Shown here: in pieces, positions 24,144 to 29,664 of the stretch | Layout: each line of letters opens with the position of its first letter | Numbering within the stretch: the first letter of the stretch is position 1 | Source of the DNA: a virus | DNA length: 30,822 nt | IMG/VR virus record: IMGVR_UViG_3300025118_004666 | Coordinates: 1 to 30,822 of that record | Reading direction: 5' to 3' (one strand) | Notes under the pieces: generated by a model | Told to the model about the DNA's origin: nothing | The model's database searches: none | What the model saw: the letters and a program-made list of their open reading frames with translations, nothing else | Position numbers and translations under genes: made by a program

Positions 24144-24832
24144 TCTAACCCATCCTTACTTAAAATCTTTCTGGCTTTTGTTATAATAGATTTTTGTATA
24201 TTTTTAATTTGTTTGTATCCGGGAGTCCTGTTCTTCTCCGTTGTTTTAAAATTTAATACCTCCGCTATCTCTTGTTCTGTTTTGTTGTTTATATAATACC
24301 CTTCGTAAACCACCCATTCATTAGGCTTTAAAACTTCTTTTAATTTTTGATTTAGTTTTCGTATACCTAACTCTATATCGGCAGAAGAGACCTCAACTTC
24401 GTTTATTTGCTCTTTATGGTTCTCCAGAGGTAATGCCATTTTGACATCATAGGCAGATTTCTTTTTCAGAAGCCAAGATCTATAAAGAGGACACCTATTG
24501 TCTTGGGTTCCATATATGGAGCATGCAGAGTCAGGCTCCGCAGCCGCACACTTAAGGCAGGGTTTACAATAATTACTATAATTATTTCTAATTAAATTTT
24601 TAAGTTGATTAGATATAATTCTATTTAACCAAGGGGCAAGGGGTTTGCTTGGGTCATAAAGATGCCACTTTTTAAAAATATGAATCTTTAGAATTTGAGA
24701 TATATCGTCGTAATCCATCCAAGCTATAGAAGTAAGGGTCCATTTACTTCTTCTCTTGGCTATCTCTTGACTAATTACATCCGAACAATCTTCAAAACTT
24801 ACTGTTTTGTTTTTTGCAGCTTTCTTAGGCAT
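24134..24832 (-). CDS. Phage sigma-70-family factor with Cys-rich insertion
   Basis: 232 residues. Residues ~25-87 match sigma region 2 of small sigma factors (YDDISQILKIHIFKKWHLYD, then APWLNRIISNQLKNLIRN). Residues ~170-225 match region 4 (NEWVVYEGYYINNKTEQEIA with a helix-turn-helix, ending KNIQKSIITKARKIL). Between them is an unusual insertion with cysteines C89, C92, C95, C104 and C114, which could bind zinc. No region 1.1 or 3. This is the size and design of phage late sigma factors such as T4 gp55, so it probably redirects host RNA polymerase to phage promoters, perhaps the GTGTA(A/T) motif seen in this window. It overlaps the HTH-repeat gene by ten bases and follows a zinc-ribbon gene. 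Confidence 0.82.
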   Translation of the reverse strand: MPKKAAKNKTVSFEDCSDVISQEIAKRRSKWTLTSIAWMDYDDISQILKIHIFKKWHLYDPSKPLAPWLNRIISNQLKNLIRNNYSNYCKPCLKCAAAEPDSACSIYGTQDNRCPLYRSWLLKKKSAYDVKMALPLENHKEQINEVEVSSADIELGIRKLNQKLKEVLKPNEWVVYEGYYINNKTEQEIAEVLNFKTTEKNRTPGYKQIKNIQKSIITKARKILSKDGLDWI

Positions 24833-24837
24833 CTGGT

Positions 24838-25152
24838 CTAGGCATCTTCATTTTTCTGTTCTGGGACAGGTTTCATTAAGCTACCTAGCGACTGGGAATC
24901 TCTTGTGGGAAAATAGCATGCATTTAGGTCTAGTTCTAGGGGAGATATATCCGTGGATATGTGGACATCCTCATCTTCCTCTACTTCAATAACATCTGGC
25001 TGTCGTTTAGCAGGCTTTTTCCCTGTTAACAGATTCGTGCCGCAGGAACTGCAGAAAGTTGGTTTTTGCAGTAGACCTTTTTTAGCTTCCAACGCCCAAG
25101 AGTTAGATTGGCCGCAATTTTTACAATAAGTAACTTTGTTGAACTTAGACAT
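24838..25152 (-). CDS. Zinc-ribbon protein upstream of sigma factor
   Basis: 104 residues. The N-terminus is a zinc ribbon: C10-x2-C13 (YCKNCGQSN) and a second pair FCSSCG around residues 34-37. The rest is acidic and probably disordered (EVEEDEDVHISTDISPLELD) with a short hydrophobic patch NACYFPT. It starts the left-going transcript and is separated from the sigma gene by five bases. Such pairs may act together on RNA polymerase, in the way T4 gp33 works with gp55; that is inference from adjacency, not from sequence similarity. No Shine-Dalgarno is seen; the ATG at 25152 is the only sensible start. Confidence 0.65.
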   Translation of the reverse strand: MSKFNKVTYCKNCGQSNSWALEAKKGLLQKPTFCSSCGTNLLTGKKPAKRQPDVIEVEEDEDVHISTDISPLELDLNACYFPTRDSQSLGSLMKPVPEQKNEDA

Positions 25153-25195
25153 ATTTTTTATAACTAAGCAAGTAGTTATTACAACTAGGCACTAT

Positions 25196-25202
25196 TTTAC
25201 AC
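25196..25202 (-). promoter_or_regulatory. GTGTAAA motif in the divergent spacer
   Basis: Minus strand ATTGTGTAAAATAGTG, 43 bases ahead of the ATG at 25152, in the 60-base gap between the divergent genes. The largest distance in the set, so the weakest member; no matching motif reads toward the plus-strand gene at 25213. Confidence 0.3.
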
Positions 25203-25212
25203 AATAAATGTT

Positions 25213-25536
25213 ATGGCAAATTACACTTTTACAAATAACGATGGAAAAAAATACAAGATCCTAAAGAAGAAGCCCCACTACAGCTACAATGCTGACGGGC
25301 TATGTGACCCCCCTGACTACCGTGGACCTAAGATTCATATATCACCAGATTTAACACCCAAGAGAGAGATGGCGGTTATGATAGAAGAAATAATGCATGC
25401 GTTTTTCTGGGACATCCCAGAAAAGGAAGTTAGGAGATTCTGCGGCACAGTCACTAATATTCTACATAAAGACGGCTGGAGACAGACAGTAACCACAGAG
25501 CCATCGGCAGAGTGGAGCGGTCATATTAAGAAATAG
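25213..25536 (+). CDS. SprT/ImmA-like putative metallopeptidase, first His replaced
   Basis: 107 residues. The stretch MIEEIMHAFFWDIPEKEVRR and the following helix resemble the family of small phage proteins with HExxHAxxWD, then a helix and GWR (here HKDGWRQTV). The expected HExxH reads EEIMH (residues 57-61): the second Glu and the final His are present, but the first His is Glu. Zinc ligation and catalysis may therefore be lost or altered. The N-terminus is a basic beta hairpin-like region (YTFTNNDGKKYKILKKK). It starts without Shine-Dalgarno on the plus strand and its end overlaps the PhoH gene tail-to-tail by 11 bases. Function in phages is unknown; it could be a non-enzymatic relative. 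Confidence 0.5.
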   Translation: MANYTFTNNDGKKYKILKKKPHYSYNADGLCDPPDYRGPKIHISPDLTPKREMAVMIEEIMHAFFWDIPEKEVRRFCGTVTNILHKDGWRQTVTTEPSAEWSGHIKK

Positions 25537-26293
25537 TAGTTAGGTCTTTGAATTTAGTTACTAAAAATCTGACTAACTCTGATCTTACTACATCTTCTTC
25601 CGTGAATTCGAAAGTGTTTATTCCAAATTTCGCGCTTTCTTTATCTGTGAATAAATTCTCTATTCTTTCGAATCCTCCTCTATGCCCATTTTTTAAGTCT
25701 GTCTGAGCTGGGTCAGCTAAGACGAAGCATTTAGAGCCCATACCTAATCTAGTTAACACCGTTACAATCTCCTTAATGGTGCTATTCTGGCATTCATCGA
25801 ATATTAGGCACTTAGAATTCCAACTCATACCTCGACAAAAATTGACAGGGTAAGTAGATACTCTTTCATCTTTTTGTAGTTTCTTTATTACGTTAGGGCA
25901 AACCAGCTCTTCCATTTTATGAAGAAAGGGAAGATTGTAAAAATGAAGCTTTTGGTCCGCGTCTCCCGGTAAAAAACCCATTCTAGAATCAGAGCTTTCT
26001 ACCGCAGACCTAATATAAACTATCTCGGAAACCTTTCCTTCGCTGAGTAAGTGCAGCGCGCAATAAACACTAAGGAGGGTTTTAGAAGATCCCGCCGGAC
26101 CTTTACCGAAAAGAATTTTAGACTCCTTACTTAGGGCTATTCTAATAAAATCTTTCTGTTTTTTTGTCCATTTAAAATCTTCTATATGAAATCTTTCCCG
26201 AGGTCGCATAGGCTCTCTTTGGAGAGCTCTTCCTTGGGGATTTTCCAATTCATCTAGAGAATTGGCCAACTGGTCAAGTCTAACTTTAGGCAT
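25526..26293 (-). CDS. phoH: PhoH-family P-loop ATPase
   Basis: 255 residues, usual length for phage PhoH. After a basic N-terminus come KWTKKQKDFIRIAL, Walker A FGKGPAGSSKT (G65-T72), IVYIRSAVESSDSRMGFLPG (the typical PhoH R-P-like segment), Walker B CLIFDECQN (162-170), and VLADPAQTDL with NGHRGGFERI near the end. The activity is ATP binding and probably RNA-associated; the exact role in phages is unsettled although the gene is very common in marine phages. It follows the minus-strand mini-MscS gene by 14 bases and is probably in the same transcript. Confidence 0.92.
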   Translation of the reverse strand: MPKVRLDQLANSLDELENPQGRALQREPMRPRERFHIEDFKWTKKQKDFIRIALSKESKILFGKGPAGSSKTLLSVYCALHLLSEGKVSEIVYIRSAVESSDSRMGFLPGDADQKLHFYNLPFLHKMEELVCPNVIKKLQKDERVSTYPVNFCRGMSWNSKCLIFDECQNSTIKEIVTVLTRLGMGSKCFVLADPAQTDLKNGHRGGFERIENLFTDKESAKFGINTFEFTEEDVVRSELVRFLVTKFKDLTTIS

Positions 26294-26307
26294 GATGTAT
26301 AACTAGT

Positions 26308-26628
26308 TTACGCTTTCTCGTCTTCCATTGGTGCTATCTTCTTTTCGAGTCTTAAACCCTTGATGTCTTCATTTGGTATATCTACTCTGGTTTTAGCGTC
26401 TGCAAAATAGAAAGTTGTGGATCTTACTCCAACTCTTACTACCCTACAGGCTCTTCCTCCCATACTGTAGACGTCATCAGTTTTTATTCCTCCGAAAAGA
26501 GACATGGATATTGCAGCTGCGAAGCTAGTTATAGTCTCTTTGAAAATTAAACCCACCGCTCCCGCGATAAGTAACCAACCGTGCTCGCCGATAAAATTCT
26601 GACCGGCATTTGCGATTTGATCTTCCAT
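26308..26628 (-). CDS. Minimal MscS-like channel module, copy A
   Basis: 106 residues from the ATG at 26628; a GTG at 26646 would add six residues but has no spaced ribosome site. Residues ~17-45 resemble MscS TM3, the pore-lining helix (AVGLIFKETITSFAAAISMS). Residues 51-95 resemble the MscS beta domain (DDVYSMGGRACRVVRVGVRS, then IPNEDIKGLRL), including the conserved R-S/T-T-x-F and IPN pattern. TM1, TM2 and the C-terminal alpha-beta vestibule are missing; bacterial MscS has about 286 residues. It could make a small pore or act on host MscS by mixed assembly. Product sits in the inner membrane. It is divergent from its paralogue 58 bases away and precedes phoH. Confidence 0.75.
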   Translation of the reverse strand: MEDQIANAGQNFIGEHGWLLIAGAVGLIFKETITSFAAAISMSLFGGIKTDDVYSMGGRACRVVRVGVRSTTFYFADAKTRVDIPNEDIKGLRLEKKIAPMEDEKA

Positions 26629-26640
26629 ATTAATATATAT

Positions 26641-26670
26641 ATACACCTTTTTCTTAATTAGAAGTGTAAT
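26641..26670. promoter_or_regulatory. Divergent GTGTA(A/T) pair between the two mini-MscS genes
   Basis: Minus strand GGTGTATATATA at 26646-26640 points to the left gene. Plus strand AGAAGTGTAATTATTT with GTGTAAT at 26664-26670 points to the right gene, 16 bases before its ATG. Both occur in a spacer of only about 58 bases, as a compact divergent promoter pair would. Confidence 0.5.
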
Positions 26671-26686
26671 TATTTATTACTTAAGC

Positions 26687-27118
26687 ATGGAGATCCTTGG
26701 TGTAGCCCACAATGACCCCGAAATACAGCAAGCCGCAGAGCAATTAATAGGCTCGTACGGCTGGTTGGTTCTTTTAGCCTTTCTAGGCATCCTTTTCAAA
26801 GACGCCATACATAAGGCCGCGGAGGGACTATTGGTATGTGTTGGAAAAGACTTTTGTAACGATGATGTTTTATACATAAGTGGACGACAGGCTAGAATAG
26901 TAAGGGTAGGATTTTTAAAAACAATTTTCTACATGACAGACCGCGGAACTAAAATGATAGTCCCAAATGATAGATTAAAATTGTTAGTTATAGAAAAGAA
27001 GCTCCCATTGAATGGAGGCTTTCATTATTTGTACAAAGGTGGAGAGGAAGGCTACGAAGATCAAAAAGCCATAAGAGAAAAGATGAAGGAGCTCCCAAAA
27101 TTACCTGATGGCAAATAA
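26687..27118 (+). CDS. Minimal MscS-like channel module, copy B
   Basis: 143 residues. Same layout as copy A: residues ~24-51 are the TM3-like helix (GWLVLLAFLGILFKDAIHKA), residues 59-105 the MscS-like beta domain (DDVLYISGRQARIVRVGFLK, then IVPNDRLKLLVIEKK). It has a longer, charged C-terminal tail (~38 residues, ending MKELPKLPDGK) that copy A lacks. Paralogy with A is visible in the order DDV-x-S-GRxxRxVRVG...FY...D...IPN/VPN. TM1, TM2 and the vestibule are missing. Inner membrane; possible roles are osmotic protection, ion leak during lysis timing, or interference with host mechanosensitive channels. The neighbouring genes are membrane-associated small proteins. Confidence 0.75.
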   Translation: MEILGVAHNDPEIQQAAEQLIGSYGWLVLLAFLGILFKDAIHKAAEGLLVCVGKDFCNDDVLYISGRQARIVRVGFLKTIFYMTDRGTKMIVPNDRLKLLVIEKKLPLNGGFHYLYKGGEEGYEDQKAIREKMKELPKLPDGK

Positions 27119-27125
27119 AAAAAAT

Positions 27126-27132
27126 GTGTATT
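27126..27132 (+). promoter_or_regulatory. GTGTATT motif before small membrane gene
   Basis: Plus strand AAAAAATGTGTATTAAC, 20 bases ahead of the ATG at 27153. Candidate promoter element of the shared class. Confidence 0.35.
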
Positions 27133-27152
27133 AACTAAACTCAGACGTTAAG

Positions 27153-27437
27153 ATGGAAATTCATTATATTATAGAAGCAATACTTGCCGTAGGGGGCTTC
27201 CTTGTCGGCTTAATAGTTAAGAGGGCCTACCACAGCATAGACGACCTATGGGATAAGCATGACGAAATGACAAAAAGTATAACTGAGATGGCAATAGAAT
27301 TGCCTAAGAATTACGTTACAAAAGGCGATTTATCACATGCTATCGATATTATACATGATAGATTTGATAAGTTAGAAAATAAGTTAGATAAAATTTCTGA
27401 CCACCAAAAAAGAACCAGAAAGACAAGCGATACTTAA
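27153..27437 (+). CDS. Small membrane protein with coiled coil
   Basis: 94 residues. One N-terminal membrane segment (residues ~5-24, AILAVGGFLVGLIV) is followed by a charged helical region that ends in a coiled coil (HDRFDKLENKLDKISDHQKR). The Pro-Lys-Asn-Tyr-Val stretch between them (LPKNYVTKGDLSHAIDI) is common in small phage proteins near lysis or membrane genes. Topology resembles an inner-membrane spanin subunit or a holin-like accessory. It overlaps the convergent 77-residue gene by four bases. Function not established. Confidence 0.6.
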   Translation: MEIHYIIEAILAVGGFLVGLIVKRAYHSIDDLWDKHDEMTKSITEMAIELPKNYVTKGDLSHAIDIIHDRFDKLENKLDKISDHQKRTRKTSDT

Positions 27438-27667
27438 AGTTCTCTTACTTTAAAATCTTTAAGACGTACGTTTGCCATATTTTGGAAATCTACCTTATTA
27501 TCTCTGGTCATTTGATCTATTTTTGCTAAAGCACCGTCAGGATCCGTAGCTTCTGTATTGTCATTTAAGCTGTTTTCGAACTGTTTGATATCGACATCCT
27601 CATCAAATGTCAGACCAACTACGGCTTCATGAGAAGCGCTCCATGTAATAATAACCTTTTTAGCCAT
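27434..27667 (-). CDS. Hypothetical small acidic protein
   Basis: 77 residues, acidic, no membrane segment. It begins MAKKVIITWSASHEAVVGL and continues with a charged helix (DPDGALAKIDQMTRDNKV) and a strand-like end (VRLKDFKVREL). It lies on the minus strand among plus-strand genes, overlapping the membrane gene tail-to-tail and sharing a spacer with the Gly/Ser-repeat gene. No Shine-Dalgarno and no recognised family; called as coding because of its size, AT-rich flanks and lack of any competing ORF. Confidence 0.5.
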   Translation of the reverse strand: MAKKVIITWSASHEAVVGLTFDEDVDIKQFENSLNDNTEATDPDGALAKIDQMTRDNKVDFQNMANVRLKDFKVREL

Positions 27668-27728
27668 TTGATAGTTATATTAATTAGTTTTGTTTTCTCT
27701 AAAAAAAATGGTATAAAGAGGAAAGGCT

Positions 27729-28214
27729 ATGTTTAATATGTTTAGAAGACTATTCGGCAAAAGGGTTTCCACTGTTAGAGAATGCCCCAAGTGTGGTTTC
27801 CAAGGTAATCCTAGGCAATTCAAGAAAGTAAAAGCAAAAATGACAACTGACTATTCATACAGTTCTAACGGTAGCGACGGATCTGCTGGATCCGCTGGTG
27901 ACTCTGGTGTTTCTTCTAGTGGGAGCTCTGGAAGCTCTGGCGTTCCAACCCCACCTGTGACTTCAGACCCAACGTCGTCTGGTAGTGATGGTTCTGGTGG
28001 TTCTGATGGCTCTGGCGGGTCAACTGGCGCTCCGACTCCCGATCCAGCCCCACCTGTAACTTCAGACCCAACGTCGTCTGGTAGTGATGGCTCTGGCGGG
28101 TCAACTGGTGCTCCGACTCCAACCCCGACTCCAGATCCAGCCCCACCTGTAACTTCAGACCCAACGTCGTCTGGTAGTGGTGGATCCGATGGCTCTGCTG
28201 GGTCCGGGGCTTAA
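27729..28214 (+). CDS. Zinc-knuckle plus Gly/Ser/Pro repeat protein
   Basis: 161 residues. The N-terminus is basic with one CxxC pair (ECPKCGFQG); no second pair follows, so metal binding is uncertain. From residue ~37 on it is low complexity: SG/SD/GS strings and a repeated block APPVTSDPTSSGSDGSGGS, present three times with long in-frame spacing. The block also carries PTPDP stretches. Such Gly/Ser/Pro tracts resemble flexible linkers or surface decoration, and they share the Ser/Gly/Thr richness of the virion repeat proteins. GAGGAAAGG stands before the ATG. Role unknown. Confidence 0.65.
   Translation: MFNMFRRLFGKRVSTVRECPKCGFQGNPRQFKKVKAKMTTDYSYSSNGSDGSAGSAGDSGVSSSGSSGSSGVPTPPVTSDPTSSGSDGSGGSDGSGGSTGAPTPDPAPPVTSDPTSSGSDGSGGSTGAPTPTPTPDPAPPVTSDPTSSGSGGSDGSAGSGA
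27951..28183 (+). repeat. Three long direct repeats in frame
   Basis: The sequence ccacctgtgacttcagaccc and its continuation aacgtcgtctggtagtg starts at 27951, 28050 and 28143. Spacings are 99 and 93 bases, both multiples of three, so the reading frame is kept. Copies two and three have gta for gtg in the first part. Confidence 0.85.
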
Positions 28215-28232
28215 TACCTGCTGACTCGTTTC

Positions 28233-28281
28233 GACAGATAGCTTATTCTTATAATTACTTATAAGAAAACGGAAAGCTGTC
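28233..28281 (+). other. Nested hairpin in 113-base intergenic gap
   Basis: An inner perfect stem CTTATAA (28248-28254) / TTATAAG (28259-28265) with loop TTAC is enclosed by AGCTT (28240-28244) / AAGCT (28274-28278) and GAC/GTC at the outer ends. No run of T follows directly, so it is not a clear terminator. It could be an RNA processing site, a weak terminator or a small structured RNA. The rest of the gap to 28310 shows nothing else. Confidence 0.4.
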
Positions 28282-28310
28282 TCTTCACGCCGCCCGCTCC
28301 CTTTTTTAAG

Positions 28311-28317
28311 GTGTAAC
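28311..28317 (+). promoter_or_regulatory. GTGTAAC motif before lysis-like group
   Basis: Plus strand TTAAGGTGTAACTAGATA, ten bases before the ATG at 28328. Shared motif class; would drive the 28328-29518 group. Confidence 0.4.
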
Positions 28318-28327
28318 TAGATATACT

Positions 28328-28726
28328 ATGGAACATCCTAAATTAAACGACCAAACAAGCTTGGGCATTAATATTAAGTGGCTAATGCAAATTATAATCC
28401 TAGCTTCAATGGCGGTCTGGGGGTATTTTGGACTAACGTCTAAAATCTCTCAATTAGAAATTGACGTAATGAGAATGAAAGACAGCGTCACAATGAATTC
28501 AGATTTTCGGGTTAAGTGGCCCTTGGGGCAACTCGGTGCTTTACCTGATGATGCTGAACAGAATATGCGTTTAAGGTTTATCGAAAAAGATATGGAAGTT
28601 ATGGAGGCTCATGTTGATACCCTTAGAATTAAATCCGTACAACAAGAAGAGCTTCATAATCCACCTCACCCCTTCCTTCCTGATGTGGGGTATCCCCAGA
28701 AAAAAGAGACAGGAGGAACAAGGTAA
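28328..28726 (+). CDS. Single-pass membrane protein, candidate inner-membrane spanin
   Basis: 132 residues. A membrane segment at ~16-36 (IKWLMQIIILASMAVWGYFG) is followed by an outer-facing, Leu/Met-rich helix (KISQLEIDVMRMKDSVTMNS) and a second helical stretch (RFIEKDMEVMEAHVDTLRIK). The C-terminus is Pro-rich. The topology, an N-terminal anchor with a periplasmic coiled coil, is that of i-spanins, which link the two membranes for outer-membrane disruption. Three genes on is a lipoprotein-like product, which fits an i-/o-spanin pair. SD-like AAGG lies farther upstream than usual. No family confirmed; a structural or transport role is also possible. Confidence 0.55.
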   Translation: MEHPKLNDQTSLGINIKWLMQIIILASMAVWGYFGLTSKISQLEIDVMRMKDSVTMNSDFRVKWPLGQLGALPDDAEQNMRLRFIEKDMEVMEAHVDTLRIKSVQQEELHNPPHPFLPDVGYPQKKETGGTR

Positions 28727-28948
28727 ATGAAGATAACGGTTATCTCATGGAAAGACGAAAGATGGAGTGCGGACAAAGAATCTTTAAAAAGTATTAATAA
28801 ATTAATAAACAGGAATACTAATAGAATGAAATATCCAATAGGAGAGAAAATTTTTTTAGCGATAGGATGGATAGCTATATCGCCCTTCCTACTTTCTGAC
28901 CTTATTGTAAGGGGGTTCAAATGGCTGGTAAGAAAAAGAAAAAATTAA
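28727..28948 (+). CDS. Small membrane protein in lysis-like group
   Basis: 73 residues. A membrane segment at ~43-60 (IFLAIGWIAISPFLLSDLIV) is flanked by basic residues (GFKWLVRKRKN at the end), so the C-terminus probably faces the cytoplasm. AGGAGG lies ahead of the ATG. The start follows the previous stop directly (TAAATG), and the 3' end overlaps the lipoprotein gene by 28 bases. Holin or spanin-accessory are possible; a small size and one hydrophobic segment are compatible with a class III-type holin but no family is recognised. Confidence 0.5.
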   Translation: MKITVISWKDERWSADKESLKSINKLINRNTNRMKYPIGEKIFLAIGWIAISPFLLSDLIVRGFKWLVRKRKN

Positions 28949-29277
28949 TTCGGCCTTTAAATTTAAAAGGCTTTCCGGGCTATGATTTTTATTTCATGCT
29001 GCTTATAGTACTGTTTATGGTGGTTCTTGCTACTTGCTCTGGCTGCTATTCGCCCGACACAGTATACGTCAGAGAGTACTACCAACCTCGTCCTTTCGGA
29101 ACATCGTTCTACATACATCATGATCACCATTATGATCACCACAACCATTATCGCCATAGCAATAGGAGTAGTAGTCCTACTCGTAAGGTCGTCACCCCTA
29201 CCCGTACTCCACCACCATCTAGGCCTATAAGTAAAGGAGTGCCGGAGCCCCCAAGTAATCCACGAGATAGGAGATAG
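28921..29277 (+). CDS. His/Pro-rich lipoprotein-like protein, candidate outer-membrane spanin
   Basis: 118 residues. A basic N-terminus and a hydrophobic stretch (~22-38, FYFMLLIVLFMVVLA) lead into TCSGCYS, where C39 or C42 could be the lipidated Cys. The lipobox is not classical, with Thr or Gly before the Cys. A His-rich tract follows at residues 65-79 (HHDHHYDHHNHYRH), then Ser/Pro/Thr-rich sequence that looks disordered (TPTRTPPPSRPISKGVPEPP). Small, Pro-rich lipoproteins after an i-spanin are typical o-spanins. AAGGGGG stands before the ATG. The His cluster suggests metal binding and is unusual for spanins. Confidence 0.55.
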   Translation: MAGKKKKKLIRPLNLKGFPGYDFYFMLLIVLFMVVLATCSGCYSPDTVYVREYYQPRPFGTSFYIHHDHHYDHHNHYRHSNRSSSPTRKVVTPTRTPPPSRPISKGVPEPPSNPRDRR

Positions 29278-29278
29278 T

Positions 29279-29518
29279 ATGCTAACCAGACAAGAAGCTT
29301 CAAAAGAACTCAAAAAAAGAGGATATAAAGAAGATGATGAACCCGGTATTTGGCTATCTCCCAAAGGTAGTAAGCTAGCATGGTTTATTGCGCTACAAAG
29401 AGAAAACATAAAATTTGATAGTAAAACTTGGGGAGCTGAAATTACCCGATCCAAATACGAATGGGAAGAGAAGAAGCGCTTAGCAAAATTAAAATTAAAA
29501 AACAGCGCAGCCAAATAA
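29279..29518 (+). CDS. Small basic hypothetical protein
   Basis: 79 residues, charged and helical. It begins MLTRQEASKELKKRGYKEDD, has GIWLSPKGSKLAWFIAL in the middle and ends EWEEKKRLAKLKLKNSAAK. No membrane segment or Cys. TAGGAG lies ahead of the ATG, one base after the previous stop, so it is coupled to the lipoprotein gene. No recognised family. Confidence 0.55.
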   Translation: MLTRQEASKELKKRGYKEDDEPGIWLSPKGSKLAWFIALQRENIKFDSKTWGAEITRSKYEWEEKKRLAKLKLKNSAAK

Positions 29519-29522
29519 GCAT

Positions 29523-29594
29523 ATGACAGGACTTTGGGTAATATCTATATTGTTATTTCTACTTGTTCTAATAAACTGCATAAAAGATGAATAA
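29523..29594 (+). CDS. Tiny membrane peptide ORF (23 residues)
   Basis: MTGLWVISILLFLLVLINCI and KDE to the stop at 29592-29594. It is one hydrophobic helix with a charged tail, starting four bases after the upstream stop. No convincing ribosome site. It could be a holin-like or regulatory micropeptide, or an accident of AT-rich DNA; given for completeness. Confidence 0.3.
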   Translation: MTGLWVISILLFLLVLINCIKDE

Positions 29595-29601
29595 AAAAGT
29601 C

Positions 29602-29629
29602 TTGACATCCAAGGAGATTCTTATATTAT
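29602..29629 (+). promoter_or_regulatory. Sigma70-like promoter before FkbM gene
   Basis: TTGACA at 29602-29607, a 16-base spacer, then TATTAT at 29624-29629. The match to the host sigma70 consensus is close, and it lies about 35 bases before the ATG at 29665. It is the only such promoter I noticed; most other genes have the GTGTA(A/T) motif. Confidence 0.65.
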
Positions 29630-29664
29630 TATAGAATAAAGGCGCATTAAACCTTATAATAAGT

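Noticed and set aside
27916-28164. Long minus-strand ORF opposite the Gly/Ser repeat gene
   Set aside because: It is the reverse reading of the repeat; low complexity and no start signal.
28200-28320. Possible tRNA or ribozyme in the 113-base gap
   Set aside because: Only a nested hairpin is visible; no cloverleaf or conserved loop.
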